DNA of 64,000 nucleotides, taken from the NCBI RefSeq assembly GCF_000003815.2, contig NC_049980.1:33388946-33452945 (forward strand), given 5' to 3'. Below, piece by piece: positions 1-12,396 of the stretch. The notes under the pieces are model-generated. The model was not told where the DNA came from, ran no database searches, and worked only from the letters and a program-made list of their open reading frames with translations. Origin of the DNA: Branchiostoma floridae (lineage: Eukaryota; Chordata; Leptocardii; Amphioxiformes; Branchiostomatidae). A program made the position numbers and the translations under genes. Position 1 is the first letter of the stretch. The number at the start of each line of letters is the position of its first letter.

Positions 1-230
1 GCACTAATGATTTGTGTTCTATCTACCTAAGCAAATAGAACTAATGATTTGCGTTCTACCTACCTAAGCAAATAGCATCAATGATTTGAGTTCTACCTAC
101 CTAAGCAAATTTTACTACCGGTAATGATTCGCGTTCTATCTATATATCTAGTAAATAGCACTAATGATTTGTGTTCTATCTACCTAAACAAATAGCATCA
201 ATGATTTGTGTTCTATCTACCTGAACTTGT
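1..230. repeat. Tandem minisatellite, about 37-bp unit
   Basis: About six imperfect copies of a unit of roughly 37 bp are visible, each carrying the core CTAATGATTTG followed by TTCTATCTACCTAAGCAAAT. The array runs off the left edge of the window. It has no coding capacity and no spacer-like variation, so it is an ordinary minisatellite, probably inside an intron of the endophilin gene. Confidence 0.85.
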
Positions 231-2880
231 TTGGAATATTAAGTACTGTAATCTCATATTCCCGTGGCTTGATGAATTGCATATAGAATATATTGCTGCC
301 AGTCGGCTCATTCATAATTTTCCGCTAGCTTGATCACATGAATTACATCAATCACGTTTAAACGCTGGCTGTCGTAGGCTGACGTCACAGTCAGCATAAA
401 AGAAAGACCTTGTCCTGAACAACCTCTTCCCCAGAGTACTGTAAAATTTCATGTATTCACTTTGGCAGCAGTTTAATTTTGCAGTAAGAGGAGGATCTGA
501 TAGAGAAAAGGGGGTTTCGTGCGTGTTTTGAATTCGAATTTTGTAGTACAGTAAAAATATGGGGTGGAGCAAATCTGAAACGAAAGATTCAAAAAAATTT
601 CAAGAGTGATGAAAGCTTAGAAATTCTTGCAATTTTTATGCTCTGTTAATTGTCGAAACTCTGCGAAGACAATTCGGCTGAACAGGTCAAGCTGTTTATC
701 ATCCCATTGCTTCGTCAATGTCAAATCTCCTTTGAAGTTGTAACAATTTTCATACCTGCCTACATGTACATAACGTGCAGCATGTATGTGGCAGACTTGT
801 CTACAACTGTTACAGTTCTCACCCTCTGTGGCAGTTTTCTGTTTGATCTGCGCAACTTGTCTCCAAGCCAGTGACAACTAGTGGAAATCACATGTAGCAA
901 CTTTGCATTGCAATTATCTGGGCAAGCTAGAATGGATATAAGACGGAACCTTTTTCACTTGGACTTCAAAACAGACAGAAGCAAACCTGTAAAAAAAAAC
1001 AATTAAGTAATCTATACTACATTATAGGAATAACTTTTTTTATCTTACTCTTACTGAGGCATTCCCATGTTTCCAAATGGAGATGCGATTGCACTGCTAT
1101 GTAGGTGAACATTCACAGGGTATATTTGAGTCTCTAGGCTTAATTTAGAGAGGAGGGTTAGCTGTGCACACTGACACACAGGTGTAGTATGGGGCATGTA
1201 GGACATGATACCAGCACTGAGGCATCATCGGCCTAAAATTCTGTCCTGAAAATTGGTTTCCACGGGGCAACTGACAAAAGAGATGGCTATAAATGATATT
1301 TTGAAGTAAATTTCTTCTAGAATCATCAACAATCATGAACTTGAAGAGACACGGGTACATTCAATTTCAATGTTATTCCTTTACATTAATGAAATGTACA
1401 ATAAATTAATCAGTAATGCCTGTTGTTGCCATTCTCTTTCCGACTAAATGTATCACCAGAAGAATGTGTACAGAAAGATGCTTAATCTCCAAGCAGATCC
1501 TAAGATGGCATTCGATGTACCAAACTGGCCAAGGAGTGTAGTCAGCCAAAAGGTGTCCATTTACCGGTAGCGAAACTTTATTTTGGAAATAATCTGGTGC
1601 ACCTGACCTAAAAATATAGGTACACGTAAAAAAAAAATATGGTTGGACAAAACGAATATCCCAATGTATTTCTATCCCTCCTCCTCTATACAGTTCCACA
1701 TTCCACATGATTGCACGTAAGTAATAAGTATACCCCATGACAAAGGGCTTTATTCCGATACATCAAACCACATTGACGTCAGAGACAAGAATTTATCAAT
1801 CGAACATTGGACGAGATCCAAGAAACGAAACGTACCCGATTCCTAGTTCCCAATATCAGTCAGGTTTTGTGAACGTACTCTGTGCTTGAATTTTTGAGAG
1901 GTTTTGCCCAGTTTGTCCAAAGCATATTGAAAATGAATTCACTTTGTCATGGAATGCTTACAATTTTGAAGAGATTCAATGCAAAGAACAGTTTTGAATA
2001 TATCATGTATATTCGTTGGATCTGATATCCCTCACAATGCAAAAATATGCAAAAGATTGCTTTGTTATTAGATGCGAGCTTGAAACCATTAAAAAAAATC
2101 CCCACCCGATTGTACATTTATGCTAGCCTTTATTGTTTTGTAAGTAGGATTTCAAGCTTTGTTTTGTATTTTTTTTCATTATCTGCAGTTTGTTCCATCA
2201 ATGAAGCTTCATCTTCACAAAAACCACAAGTCCACAGTCTTAATCTGACTCCATTTTTGAGGTACATGCAGTAACGGTTAGGCTACAAAATGCTCTTGGA
2301 TAAAAACCTATTATTATTCAATAAGGCACCAGTAAACAGCATACAACAGTAATGCAATTCCTAGTCCTCTATATTAAACAGTTGATGCAAACATGATACA
2401 AATGAAAACCTCAGTCCACCATCTTACAATCCATCACCATTCCTGAGTGAAATCACTGACCATCTATTTTCATGCAGCAATGTCAACAACATAATTCAAT
2501 TCCTGGTCCTCAATATGAGTCTGCTTATGTCAAGTTAACGTAATCCACATTGCAGGGTTCTAGCTAGTGCATTTTAATGTAACGGCGCTATAATTTGTGA
2601 CCACCATGCTGAAATGAGGACCACTACACTAATTTTCAACATTTATTTGTTGAACAATGTCAATCAAATACGAAATACAATGATATAACACTCCAAACTG
2701 ACAAAAAAACTTCAAATTACATCATGGTTACCCTTACAATGCCAACTTTTTACTCCACATTTTCAAAAATCTGCAGAAGGGCCAAGAGCCCCCTTCCACA
2801 CCACCCCCCAAATTGGTCGCTTTGCCCTTATCATTACGCTAAATGTACAGGGGCAAGGGCCCCTTGACACACACGAGCGC
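231..2880. other. Non-coding stretch, no gene seen
   Basis: No exon with convincing splice sites or recognisable protein was found on either strand. Around 1482-1570 lies half of a dispersed MITE (CTCCAAGCAGATCCTA terminus) also found near 33764, 53875, 54995 and 57117. The stretch probably belongs to the long first intron of the endophilin-A gene, whose first exon is at 11514-11558. Confidence 0.5.
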
Positions 2881-3782
2881 NNNNNNNNNNNNNNNNNNNN
2901 NNNNNNNNNNNNNNNNNNNNNNNNNNNNNNNNNNNNNNNNNNNNNNNNNNNNNNNNNNNNNNNNNNNNNNNNNNNNNNNNNNNNNNNNNNNNNNNNNNNN
3001 NNNNNNNNNNNNNNNNNNNNNNNNNNNNNNNNNNNNNNNNNNNNNNNNNNNNNNNNNNNNNNNNNNNNNNNNNNNNNNNNNNNNNNNNNNNNNNNNNNNN
3101 NNNNNNNNNNNNNNNNNNNNNNNNNNNNNNNNNNNNNNNNNNNNNNNNNNNNNNNNNNNNNNNNNNNNNNNNNNNNNNNNNNNNNNNNNNNNNNNNNNNN
3201 NNNNNNNNNNNNNNNNNNNNNNNNNNNNNNNNNNNNNNNNNNNNNNNNNNNNNNNNNNNNNNNNNNNNNNNNNNNNNNNNNNNNNNNNNNNNNNNNNNNN
3301 NNNNNNNNNNNNNNNNNNNNNNNNNNNNNNNNNNNNNNNNNNNNNNNNNNNNNNNNNNNNNNNNNNNNNNNNNNNNNNNNNNNNNNNNNNNNNNNNNNNN
3401 NNNNNNNNNNNNNNNNNNNNNNNNNNNNNNNNNNNNNNNNNNNNNNNNNNNNNNNNNNNNNNNNNNNNNNNNNNNNNNNNNNNNNNNNNNNNNNNNNNNN
3501 NNNNNNNNNNNNNNNNNNNNNNNNNNNNNNNNNNNNNNNNNNNNNNNNNNNNNNNNNNNNNNNNNNNNNNNNNNNNNNNNNNNNNNNNNNNNNNNNNNNN
3601 NNNNNNNNNNNNNNNNNNNNNNNNNNNNNNNNNNNNNNNNNNNNNNNNNNNNNNNNNNNNNNNNNNNNNNNNNNNNNNNNNNNNNNNNNNNNNNNNNNNN
3701 NNNNNNNNNNNNNNNNNNNNNNNNNNNNNNNNNNNNNNNNNNNNNNNNNNNNNNNNNNNNNNNNNNNNNNNNNNNNNNNNNN
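2881..3782. other. Assembly gap (902 N)
   Basis: Run of N. Long open frames that cross it are artefacts. Confidence 1.
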
Positions 3783-4383
3783 TGGCATTGTCGTGGTTAG
3801 GAAAGATGAAATATGTTTGGACGTATATACACTATAATTTAGTATATAGGTAGGTTTATATCATATATATGTATCAACATGACTGAGGCTTTTCTATCAA
3901 TAACAAAAACATTGTGCATGAAACATTTATCTGTACATGCACAAGGTAAATGGGTACATGAAAATATGCTTCATACTTGAGCAATTCAAAATGAACGTTT
4001 GAATTTCTTATTACACAGACAGAAGTCTATCCGCAGGTATGAACATTTTGCACATTGAGGAATGCAAATATATATGTCATGCTCAGGTGACTAGTACATG
4101 TCTACCATGTCTATGTCAAACTTAGGGTACAAATCTATGGTAGGGTACCAATTCTAGTTTTTTTTATAAAAGATGTTTATAAAGATGAAAAGTATAAACA
4201 ATTTAAAATCAATATCTATACCTCAGCATTACAGTACAAGAATGTACAAAACTACACTACTAAGGATACCAGAGAAGGAGATGCCAAGAATGACAATGGA
4301 ATGGGACATAACTTTAACATTGCATCATTTAGAAAATAATTTAATAAAGCAACATTGCCTAGCAGAAAGGAACAGGGAGAATT
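3783..4383. other. Non-coding stretch, no gene seen
   Basis: AT-rich sequence without a recognisable exon or element on either strand. Confidence 0.5.
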
Positions 4384-4621
4384 TTCTTTAAAACTGTTTC
4401 TAGTTCTACATCTACGTATTGTTACAAGGATGTTTCTTCCTGTTCCTATTTCTATTTAGAGAATATTACTTCAAGTTCAAAATGATGAGATAAAGAGTTA
4501 AAATGTTGACATGTCTTTAAACTGTTTCTACATACTGTTAAAGAAAGTTTCTATCTGTTCCTATTTCTATTTAGATTCAAGTTCAAACTGATAAGCTACT
4601 GTAGAGTGTTAAAAGGTTACA
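4384..4621. repeat. Tandem duplication, two copies of about 105-130 bp
   Basis: The segment starting TCTTTAAAACTGTTTCTA at 4384 is repeated at 4517, both copies containing CTGTTCCTATTTCTATTTAG and then a CAAGTTCAAA core. The second copy is shorter by an internal deletion. No coding content. Confidence 0.75.
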
Positions 4622-5065
4622 CATGCAATCTTAGCGCATCAACAACACTGTTAGATCAAAGAAAATGTTGTGAACTATTAATACGAATTCTTTTCATCTT
4701 TCTCCTTGCTAAATAACATAACATAACATCCAAACTAATATGGATTTAGTATCAAAGTTAATACTACCAAAACAGCTACTTTAGCAGGCTAAGGTTGACA
4801 TCCTTGGTTCCAAATTAAAAGTCCGAGATCGAAGTACAGCGCACATGTACCAATGTCTGAGTCCTGCAGAGTATTGATTCTGCAGTAAACCCTGAAGCAC
4901 AGCTGTCTGTAGTCTGGTTGTGCACAAAGGTTTGGGACAATGGCAATGGCAGAAATATAGAATTTGGGTCACAACACATCTACCTTTCGTCAGTCGTTTA
5001 CGTCCATATTCCCATTAGTGATAGACCTTAGATGAGACAAGTATTGTACGAACTGATTTATGGAT

Positions 5066-5110
5066 GTTACATTGTACCATGTACAAATTTCATGCAATAA
5101 AGTTCATTAA
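5066..5110 (+). mobile_element. 3' end of a non-LTR retroposon
   Basis: The segment TTGTACCATGTACAAAT followed by TGCAATAAAGTTCATT closely matches 46767-46825, where it ends in repeated CATT. A shared 3' end with an AATAAA-like signal and a short tandem tail is typical of truncated LINE or SINE insertions. Confidence 0.5.
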
Positions 5111-5147
5111 TAGTAATACATTCATTCTAACAACTTACTAACATACT

Positions 5148-5355
5148 GTAAATGCAGAAACTTTCGCGGTGGTTTAATGTTCGCGGTTGTCGCGGCGGCC
5201 ACTGCACCGCGAATTTAAAACCACCGCCAAGATTTTTACATAACAGTAAGAGACTACAGTGCATGGTGCTACCGCGAAATTAAAACCATCGCGAAAAGTC
5301 CATTTTCCCGTTACCACGAAATTAAATCTCCACGAACTTAAATGCATGTACAGTA
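5148..5355. repeat. Dispersed 'TTTCGCGGTGGTTT' element
   Basis: The stretch begins ACTGTAAATGCAGAAACTTTC and contains several short inverted copies of CGCGGTGGTTT and AAACCACCGC. Related sequence occurs at about 20850-20960 and 52435-52655, and weaker versions near 10280-10520 and 14530-14620. The internal inverted symmetry and dispersion suggest a MITE-like or foldback element. Confidence 0.65.
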
Positions 5356-6874
5356 TATATCGGTTAGTGTACAAATACTTGTGTAAGTTGTGTTAGAAAT
5401 CACAGTACAGGTAAACCTAAGGTCTATGGTCTCATGTGATGACTCTTTTACAATAAAATGCCTTTCGCAGTTTCAGTGATTAATCAACAACTTTTTTATT
5501 AGATTTTATAAGTAAATTTTATTGAGCTAACCTGTGTCAATACATAGCAACAAAAGTCAGACTGAAATGTCTGCCTGTTATAATATGAATAAAGATTCAA
5601 TTCAATTTTAAATTCAAAAGGCAAGGTGTCAGATCATTTAAGCATGTTTTCTTTCACATACAGCTATCTGTAACTTTGTACAAACTACAACATATACAAC
5701 GTATACAACAGCAAATATAAATATAAAACAGATCCACCACACCAGCACCTGGCTTGGGCCTGCTGCACTGTGTCCACACCTGATAAGAGATGGTTGGCAA
5801 AGTTCAGCACTGCTGTTTACTGGACACCCTATCCATTACTAAATACTTTGCCCTTTGTACAGAGCATCATACTCCACTTACTCTAACAAAGGTGGTAATA
5901 GTACACAAACTTAAACCCAGATCAGCACAAGGACAGTTACCCAGTTGTAAATAAAGACAGCTTAAGGCTTCTTAATTTTGGTGCAAAATCTTATTTGACA
6001 TGAAAGTCTTGCTGAATGCTTTACTCTGTCTGTGAATATAAACTTATTTTTTGGCAGACAAAGTTAGTATACACTACATACGTAGGACAGTTATAAGGAC
6101 AGCTCTTGAATGAGGTGCTTCCTTATGCAGGTATGAAATTACGATCTTTAAGATTAAGATTTCTTCAATCTTTCTTCTAAAGGAAAAAAAACAAAATTAG
6201 CGGGACCATAAAAAATAGATATCATGCAAATTCATGATGGATTTCCTAATTTTTGTGGTATTTCCAAGTACATGTGCTGACTCCAGATTGGCCCATCAAT
6301 AGTTTGCACATGTCGTGTCTATCTTTCTTTCACTGTGCCAAAGAACCAGCCACCGATCAATCTGGAAGCATTCAAATTAGCGACCTTGAATCAGCTAGAT
6401 GGCCTTTGCCCTCGTTGGTATCGGTACAACAGCTGTGATCTCCATTCTTTACATTCAATCTTTGCTAAAAGGTCAAAACTTTAGATGTAAAAGACTGTTA
6501 AGGGTTCTAACAAGCACACATGACAACCACACGCAACTTTAGACTAGACATAACGCATGTCTAATGTTAACGGCATGTCTAAAACTTATTGTCATTTTAT
6601 ATGTTTACATATGGCTGAAATATGTGCAAAACAAATAAATCAAATGAAATTGAACCCTGTGTGTGGCTGTCAATGATTCATCTCCAAGCAGATATTAGGA
6701 TCTGGCCCAATCTCAGGTTTTAAGCCTATTTTTGCACACATTTAAGTACTCAGGAGGTATAAAAAATACAACACTGCAAAAGAGGACTGTATCTTCTGAA
6801 AAAAATGTTATCAGGTTGGTACTACTAAATGTTTAAAAAAACAGGTGTATAACACTGACAATGAGCCAATCTTT

Positions 6875-7175
6875 ACATCTGCTTGGAGATTTGTCAACGA
6901 TATCCCAACCACAAATTCATCAACAAAGCTTAGGCCATGACATAAGCTTCTGATTGACGTGGATCCACGAGTTCCAAACGGCACATGTGCTTTAACACCT
7001 GAGAAAGTGCAGAGAATGAGCTGGCACTTAACATCTGCTTGGAGATTTGTCAACGATGCCCCCAGCACAAATTCATCGACAAAGCTTAGGCCATAGCATA
7101 AGCTTCTGATCGACGTTGATCCATGAGTTCCAAACGGCACATGTGCTTTAACTACACCCTGAGAAAGTGCAGACC
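6875..7175. repeat. Tandem duplication, two copies of about 155 bp
   Basis: Two adjacent copies start with ATCTGCTTGGAGATTTGTCA at about 6880 and 7030 and continue through CATAAGCTTCTGAT and CAAACGGCACATGTGCTTTA. The second copy ends near 7172. The CTGCTTGGAGAT terminus resembles one end of the CTCCAAGCAGATCC MITE family seen elsewhere. Confidence 0.85.
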
Positions 7176-7281
7176 CAACAAATTTTTGACCTTCAGCGAT
7201 GCAGTCTAACATGATTAATGCTTTTTATATTGCATGACTCAGGCTCTGTGGAGGCCGGCTAATAACTCTCCATGACACACT

Positions 7282-7590
7282 GCAAGGGACTGTAAATCTG
7301 TTATGGTTATTACATACAGATATACCCAAATGGGTTTAACATTATCCAGCAAGGATAGAGATTTCCACTGTTGGTATCTTTCTAAATGCAGTCAATTTTG
7401 GCCCATACCTTATCTTAGAGTCCATTCCAAGTCACTACAAGGGACTGTAAATCTGTTACAGTTATTACAGTCAGATATGCACTGATGGGTTTAACATTAT
7501 CCATCAGGGATAGAGAGTTCCACTGTTGGTATCTTTCTTTCCAGTAAATTTTGGCCCATGCGTAGAGTCCATTTCAAGTCACAACAACAG
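7282..7590. repeat. Tandem duplication, two copies of about 155 bp
   Basis: Copies start with CAAGGGACTGTAAATCTGTT at 7282 and 7438 and both contain GGGTTTAACATTATCCA and CACTGTTGGTATCTTTCT. It lies directly beside another two-copy duplication (6875-7175) but is unrelated to it. Confidence 0.85.
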
Positions 7591-8379
7591 TTTTAGTAGC
7601 ATAGGGTACCATCCATATTCTACCATAGAATACAGATGGTAACCTGCTAGGGTTTTAGGACAATATTTGTAGGAATTTTGAATTGCTTTGAATAAAAGAA
7701 TATCTAAGTCACAAAACTGTAAGTATCATTTTTTTTTCAAAAATTGCATATGGAATTTGAATTCCTTTGAAAACTTTAGAAACAATTTGTAGGTTTACTG
7801 GTGATTTATGTCAATGTATCTAAGACAACTATCATTTCTTAAGGCTAAAATGTATGTAGTAGAAACTATAACTTATAAACGTATCAAATCTTTATTGGCT
7901 GAAAAACTTTGGTGATAACGGATGAATGATATTTCTAAAAGAACCTGCTGTATATTCCCAGCAAGTACTGTATGACTTGGTCATCAATCTTGAGTGAATG
8001 CAGCAATTATTTTAGGGACGACACAATAACATGCAAAATTTACAACTTAGTTGCAGCAGTTATAAGTCTGAGATAAGTTTTGGGGGTCATACGAATCCTA
8101 ACAATAACATTATCATATGATTGATGGTATTCATCAATAAAATAAGCAGTCATTTTTTACATAAATAGATAAATCTTCTTTCTCCTTCTTTTACTAGGTA
8201 AGTATAATACTAGAGCATCATGCTGTCATATACAAATGTATTATAAATTCATTTACTTTTGATGCAGTTTTATTTTATGGTAGGAGGACAAAGTAGGTTT
8301 TAGCTGACTTTTAAATTTGTGTTAAATCAATTTACAAGGGAGACACTTTCACAATGTTCTAAATTTGCCGCGCAGAGGG

Positions 8380-8900
8380 CATCATCACAAAAATCGTGAA
8401 AATAAAACCACTCAAAAGCTTCTAGATCTACAGTACTACATTAAAATTAAGAAATGACTACATGCCTGCTGATAATTTTATTTTCCATGCATGTACGTAG
8501 GAATGCTCTGTGCAACTGATGATTTTATTTCCCGTGCATGTACGTTCGTAGGAATTGCTCGGTGCAATTGCGCAGAGCCACTGAGAGGTTATCACAAAAA
8601 CTGTGATAATATTAATAAAACCACCCAAAAGTTTTAATATCTACAGTACTGCATTAAGAAATGACTAGATGCCTGCTGATAATTCTATTTTCCGTACATG
8701 TACGAAGGAATGCTCTGTACAACTGATGATCTTATTTTCAGTGCATGTGTGTAGGAATGCTCTGTGTAACTGATGATTTTATTTCCCCGTTCATGTAACG
8801 TTACGTACGTAGGAATGCCCTGTACAACTGACGATATTATTTCCCGTGCATGTACATTTGTACGTACTGAGGAATGCTCTGTGCAATTGCGCAGAGGAAA
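8380..8900. repeat. Nested tandem repeats with ACGTACGTAGGAATGCTCTG core
   Basis: A longer unit (ATCACAAAAA, then AATAAAACCAC, CTACAGTACT and ATGCCTGCTGATAAT) occurs at about 8390 and 8585. After each, a 55-60 bp unit of the form GATTTTATTTCCCGTGCATG, TACGTA, GGAATGCTCTGTGCAA is repeated, five to six times in all. The reading frames across it are by-products of the repeat. Confidence 0.8.
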
Positions 8901-9169
8901 TTCGCGGGTCCCCCGGGACTCCACGAAGAATACCAAGCACCTGTGGCCATATTGATTTTCTGTTCCGCACAATTCAATGTCACCGCGTCACCTCCTTTTC
9001 ATCAACATCACGTTTCTATGGTCTACCGTTCCCAACGGGACAATCACACACCCTGCATGAGTTTAGCACCCAAGTTCAACCAAAAATATGCCAAGACACT
9101 CACGCCAAAAAGAATTTCTTGCACAATTATTTTTACGAATACATCTTAGAATCCCACAATGCCAGGTAA

Positions 9170-11513
9170 AATCATATCAATCATACTCCAACTTTCATCT
9201 AAATTTTCATATTTTCTCATAATACGATTTACTAGGAGTAAAATAAAGACCCTTATACAACTTCTCTCATGACCTTAATGAAAAGCAGCCTGCAGGCCAA
9301 TTTGTTTTTGTTTTTTGATAAATAAATAAAAGCTCAAACAGACAATATAACAAATGCAGAATAAACTACCCACACTTACTAATTCTTCTTGTAAAATTGT
9401 AGAGATTGTATGTAGGATGCACTCCCATTTTATCCCTGCATACAGACTCAGCCTTTCCTGATCATCTAATTCTTAACACTTAAATTGTATAACAGATAAT
9501 TCCACTTTGCACAAACATGACAACCTGCCACTGTAAAATGCCTGAGGGGTAAACATACATACAGTACATAATCATTATTACATGTCATATGTTACAAGAT
9601 TTATAAGATTAACTCTAAAATGCCCCTGATACATTTGTCATCCCCAACTAATCCTTTGCCTGTGCTCTCCCCTGGGTGACCAGAATTGTACAAATCATTG
9701 TACACTTGCCTGTAGACATACATACATTTTGTAGATGATTATGAACAAATATTTATTAGGTATATACAAGGAGGTTAAAAAACCTCCTTGGTATATATGT
9801 CTAATGAAAATTAACTTTAACATGCCCCAGCTATGTACTTAGGCACTAGGCAGGATACCTCTGTCATGCTGAACTAATCCTCTGCCTCTACTATCCCCAT
9901 GTGGGCCCAGAAGGGTGTATGTCATCAGTTAGAAATTTGTCCCCATCTGTACAAGCCTACAAGGCTATATCAGATTCCAGGGAAAATTAAACATATGTAA
10001 GTTACTAAGTGACAAGGCATGCAAGTAAACATAACATCACAGACACAGTGGGAGGGGCATTCATCCTCATCTTTCATACTGTGAATCTTGAAACTTTTGC
10101 AGTCTTTTTTTTGTGTTGACCTCTCCACTGTGAATTTATGACACTGCAAATATGTATTTCCAATATTGAGTTTACTGAGCATATTAAGATGCCCTTTAGA
10201 CCCAAATGGAGCTTATCTTCCAGGGCTCACAATGACACAAACACAAATACACAAATACTAAAACAGATACAATATCTTACTAACTGTATAACTGAATTCT
10301 TTCAACTGTAAATTTCAAAGACCACAAAGATCTGCTTTTACCTTCTACTGCAAAATAAAACCACAGCGAAGTAAATGAATTTAAATCACCGATGAGCACC
10401 CTTAATTTGGGATCACTAGTATTTTGATGAACTTTGAAACCACAGAGGTAGATAAAAAATTTGCCTGTACAGCGATAACAAAGTACATGCATGGTCTTTT
10501 ATTAATTATACCTTATACTTTATGGTCTTACATTACACACTTGAATGCTGCAATATACTGTAATGCTAATATGTATATATTGTAATACTTTCATTTTTAA
10601 TGTTCATGGTGGTTTTGATTTTCATGTTTTTTTCAAAGCTCTTGAAGTTGAACACAAATTCATGACCCAGCAATATCTGTTTCCAATTATTGTTTCTAAT
10701 TCAGTAATTAGCCTCGACCATGAACTTGAAATACCAGGAAAACGTCATTTCCCCCCCCTTTACCACAAAATTTGCTCCCCACAAAAATTAGATTTAATAA
10801 TTCATAGTTAATAAGTAATGATATAAGTATGCAAGACTCTATTAATAATATCATTACAACAACATCCTGACTCATACTGTGTTTTTTTTGGTGATATCTC
10901 TGAACCCCAGATGGTGGATTGTGGTATCATATGTATCCACATCTGGGCTCTTTTTCCTGCCAGATCATAAATGCGAAGCCTCCAAATTGTAAATAAGATT
11001 ATGTGGAACAGCCCTGCATAATGTCCAATTATCACACGATTGGCAACATCTAATGGCTTGCTGAATACACAGCTAAACATACACATAAACAGCTATACAT
11101 ACTTTAGTATACACTTGATTTAACAATAGTTACGTGTATGTTGCTAAGGTGAAACCCTGAAATAAAGGACAGTGAACCCGGTCAAATTATACTGCCAACA
11201 AAAAATGACGCATCGTCATCCAAGTCAACTCAAAACAATCCAACGGTGCTGAAGGAATCCGATATTGTATTGGTTCGTCCCCCGTTTCGCCCTTCAGCGA
11301 AAATATAACGGTACAAGTAAATGAGGGCACGGGATGTTGGAAAAAAGAGAGAGAGAAAGGCCGGAAACACCCAGCCACAAGAAAGGAAATTCCCGTACAG
11401 AGAGCGGCGCTGAGTCCAAAGTCGGGAAGGGAGAAGAAACGGGCTGCATATCAACAGAATTCCCTCGACACAACAACTGAACTGGTCAAGCAACTGCCCA
11501 CATTTCCACCTAC
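9170..11513. other. Non-coding stretch, probable endophilin-A intron 1
   Basis: I looked for the next endophilin exon (the conserved GGAEGTKLD region) on the minus strand here and did not find it. A short perfect hairpin lies at about 9769-9801. No other exon is supported. Confidence 0.5.
9769..9801. repeat. Short inverted repeat (hairpin)
   Basis: Arms CAAGGAGGTT and AACCTCCTTG flank a few A residues, forming a near-perfect hairpin of about 30 bp. Function unknown; possibly the remains of a foldback element. Confidence 0.6.
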
Positions 11514-11558
11514 CTGGTTGGCTTTATTCAGCTGTTTCTTTAACCCCGCCAGCGACAT
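11514..11558 (-). CDS. SH3GL: Endophilin-A (SH3GL family), first coding exon
   Basis: On the minus strand an ATG at 11558 opens a 15-codon exon encoding MSLAGLKKQLNKANQ, followed exactly by the donor GTAGGT at 11513. This is the characteristic amphipathic H0 helix that starts the N-BAR domain of endophilin-A proteins; members begin M-x-x-AGLKKQ-x-x-KA-x-Q and normally have a first exon of this size. Endophilins bend membranes and recruit dynamin and synaptojanin in endocytosis. The remaining exons (BAR and SH3 domains) were not found within the 11.5 kb to the left, so the gene must continue beyond the window edge. It is divergent from CHAF1A, with 838 bp between the two start codons. Recognition rests on 15 residues plus a perfect splice site, supported by the human SH3GL1-CHAF1A neighbourhood. 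Which SH3GL paralogue it corresponds to cannot be told. Confidence 0.82.
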
Positions 11559-12396
11559 GGTGTCGGCTGTACTCTAGACTACTGCCACGTGTTGTAAGGA
11601 GAGCGACTCTGTGTCGTGGTTTGTTGTGGATCCTTGGCAATGACAGGAGGTTCCTTCGGCACAGCTCCGTTCTTCCCTTCACCCGATCAGACCTGGAGGT
11701 CGCACGGAAGTAGGAAGTGCCTACGACGTCACCAAACCGGATATGCACACAACATCAACCGGTAAATTCCCGATGTTAGAATATTGTGCAGAACATTTAA
11801 GATAATTTTCGAGGTCAAAGATTCATAAGTTCAATCTATACTATATTTATACGATATTGTATCTTAACAATTTAATCAGAACTAACTTTTCGACGAAGAA
11901 AATATATTTTCTTCCAGTACAGCAGAATTTTGATCTGTTAGCGTTTTTGTGCGCGCTCACCAATTTGTCAGGCAAGTCTATTCATAAACTTCGGGAGTAT
12001 ATTTTGATATTATAAAACATATCGTATATTTTTTCACATCTAACGATAAATTAGATTAGTCGCAAGGGAGAAAAACATTTTTTAGAATATTTAATTTGTA
12101 CATGTATTTATACATCATGTTCACTGTTCTTTCTATAAAAGACTGTCTGAAAGTATTATACCCATATAATAATGTATTCTTCTAGAGACGCTGGCATATT
12201 TTGATCACATGACCAAATTTGACCAATCCCAGCTGAGGACAGTTCGCCCCAGTACTCCTTCCCGCCAATTTCGAAGTAGTAGGAAGGTAGTCAGCAATAC
12301 TAAACATTCTGTCTCGTTTTCTGGTCAAATTGATGAAATTTTTCCACTTTCTTTCCCTCTTATTATTTGGAACGAATCTCCAAGGTCCTCGTGAAG
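11559..12396. promoter_or_regulatory. Shared intergenic region between divergent SH3GL and CHAF1A
   Basis: This 838-bp segment separates the two start codons and must hold both 5' UTRs and both promoters. The part next to endophilin (11559-11760) is GC-richer; the middle (about 11760-12180) is AT-rich. No TATA box at a convincing distance from either start was identified. Whether one bidirectional promoter or two separate ones is used cannot be seen. Confidence 0.6.

Noticed and set aside
1-230. CRISPR-like regular repeat
   Set aside because: The unit is contiguous and imperfect with no unique spacers, and the genome is that of an animal.
2763-3853. Open frames of more than 300 codons on both strands
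   Set aside because: They consist almost entirely of N in the assembly gap. The same applies at 30354-30915, 55701-56080 and 58005-58903.
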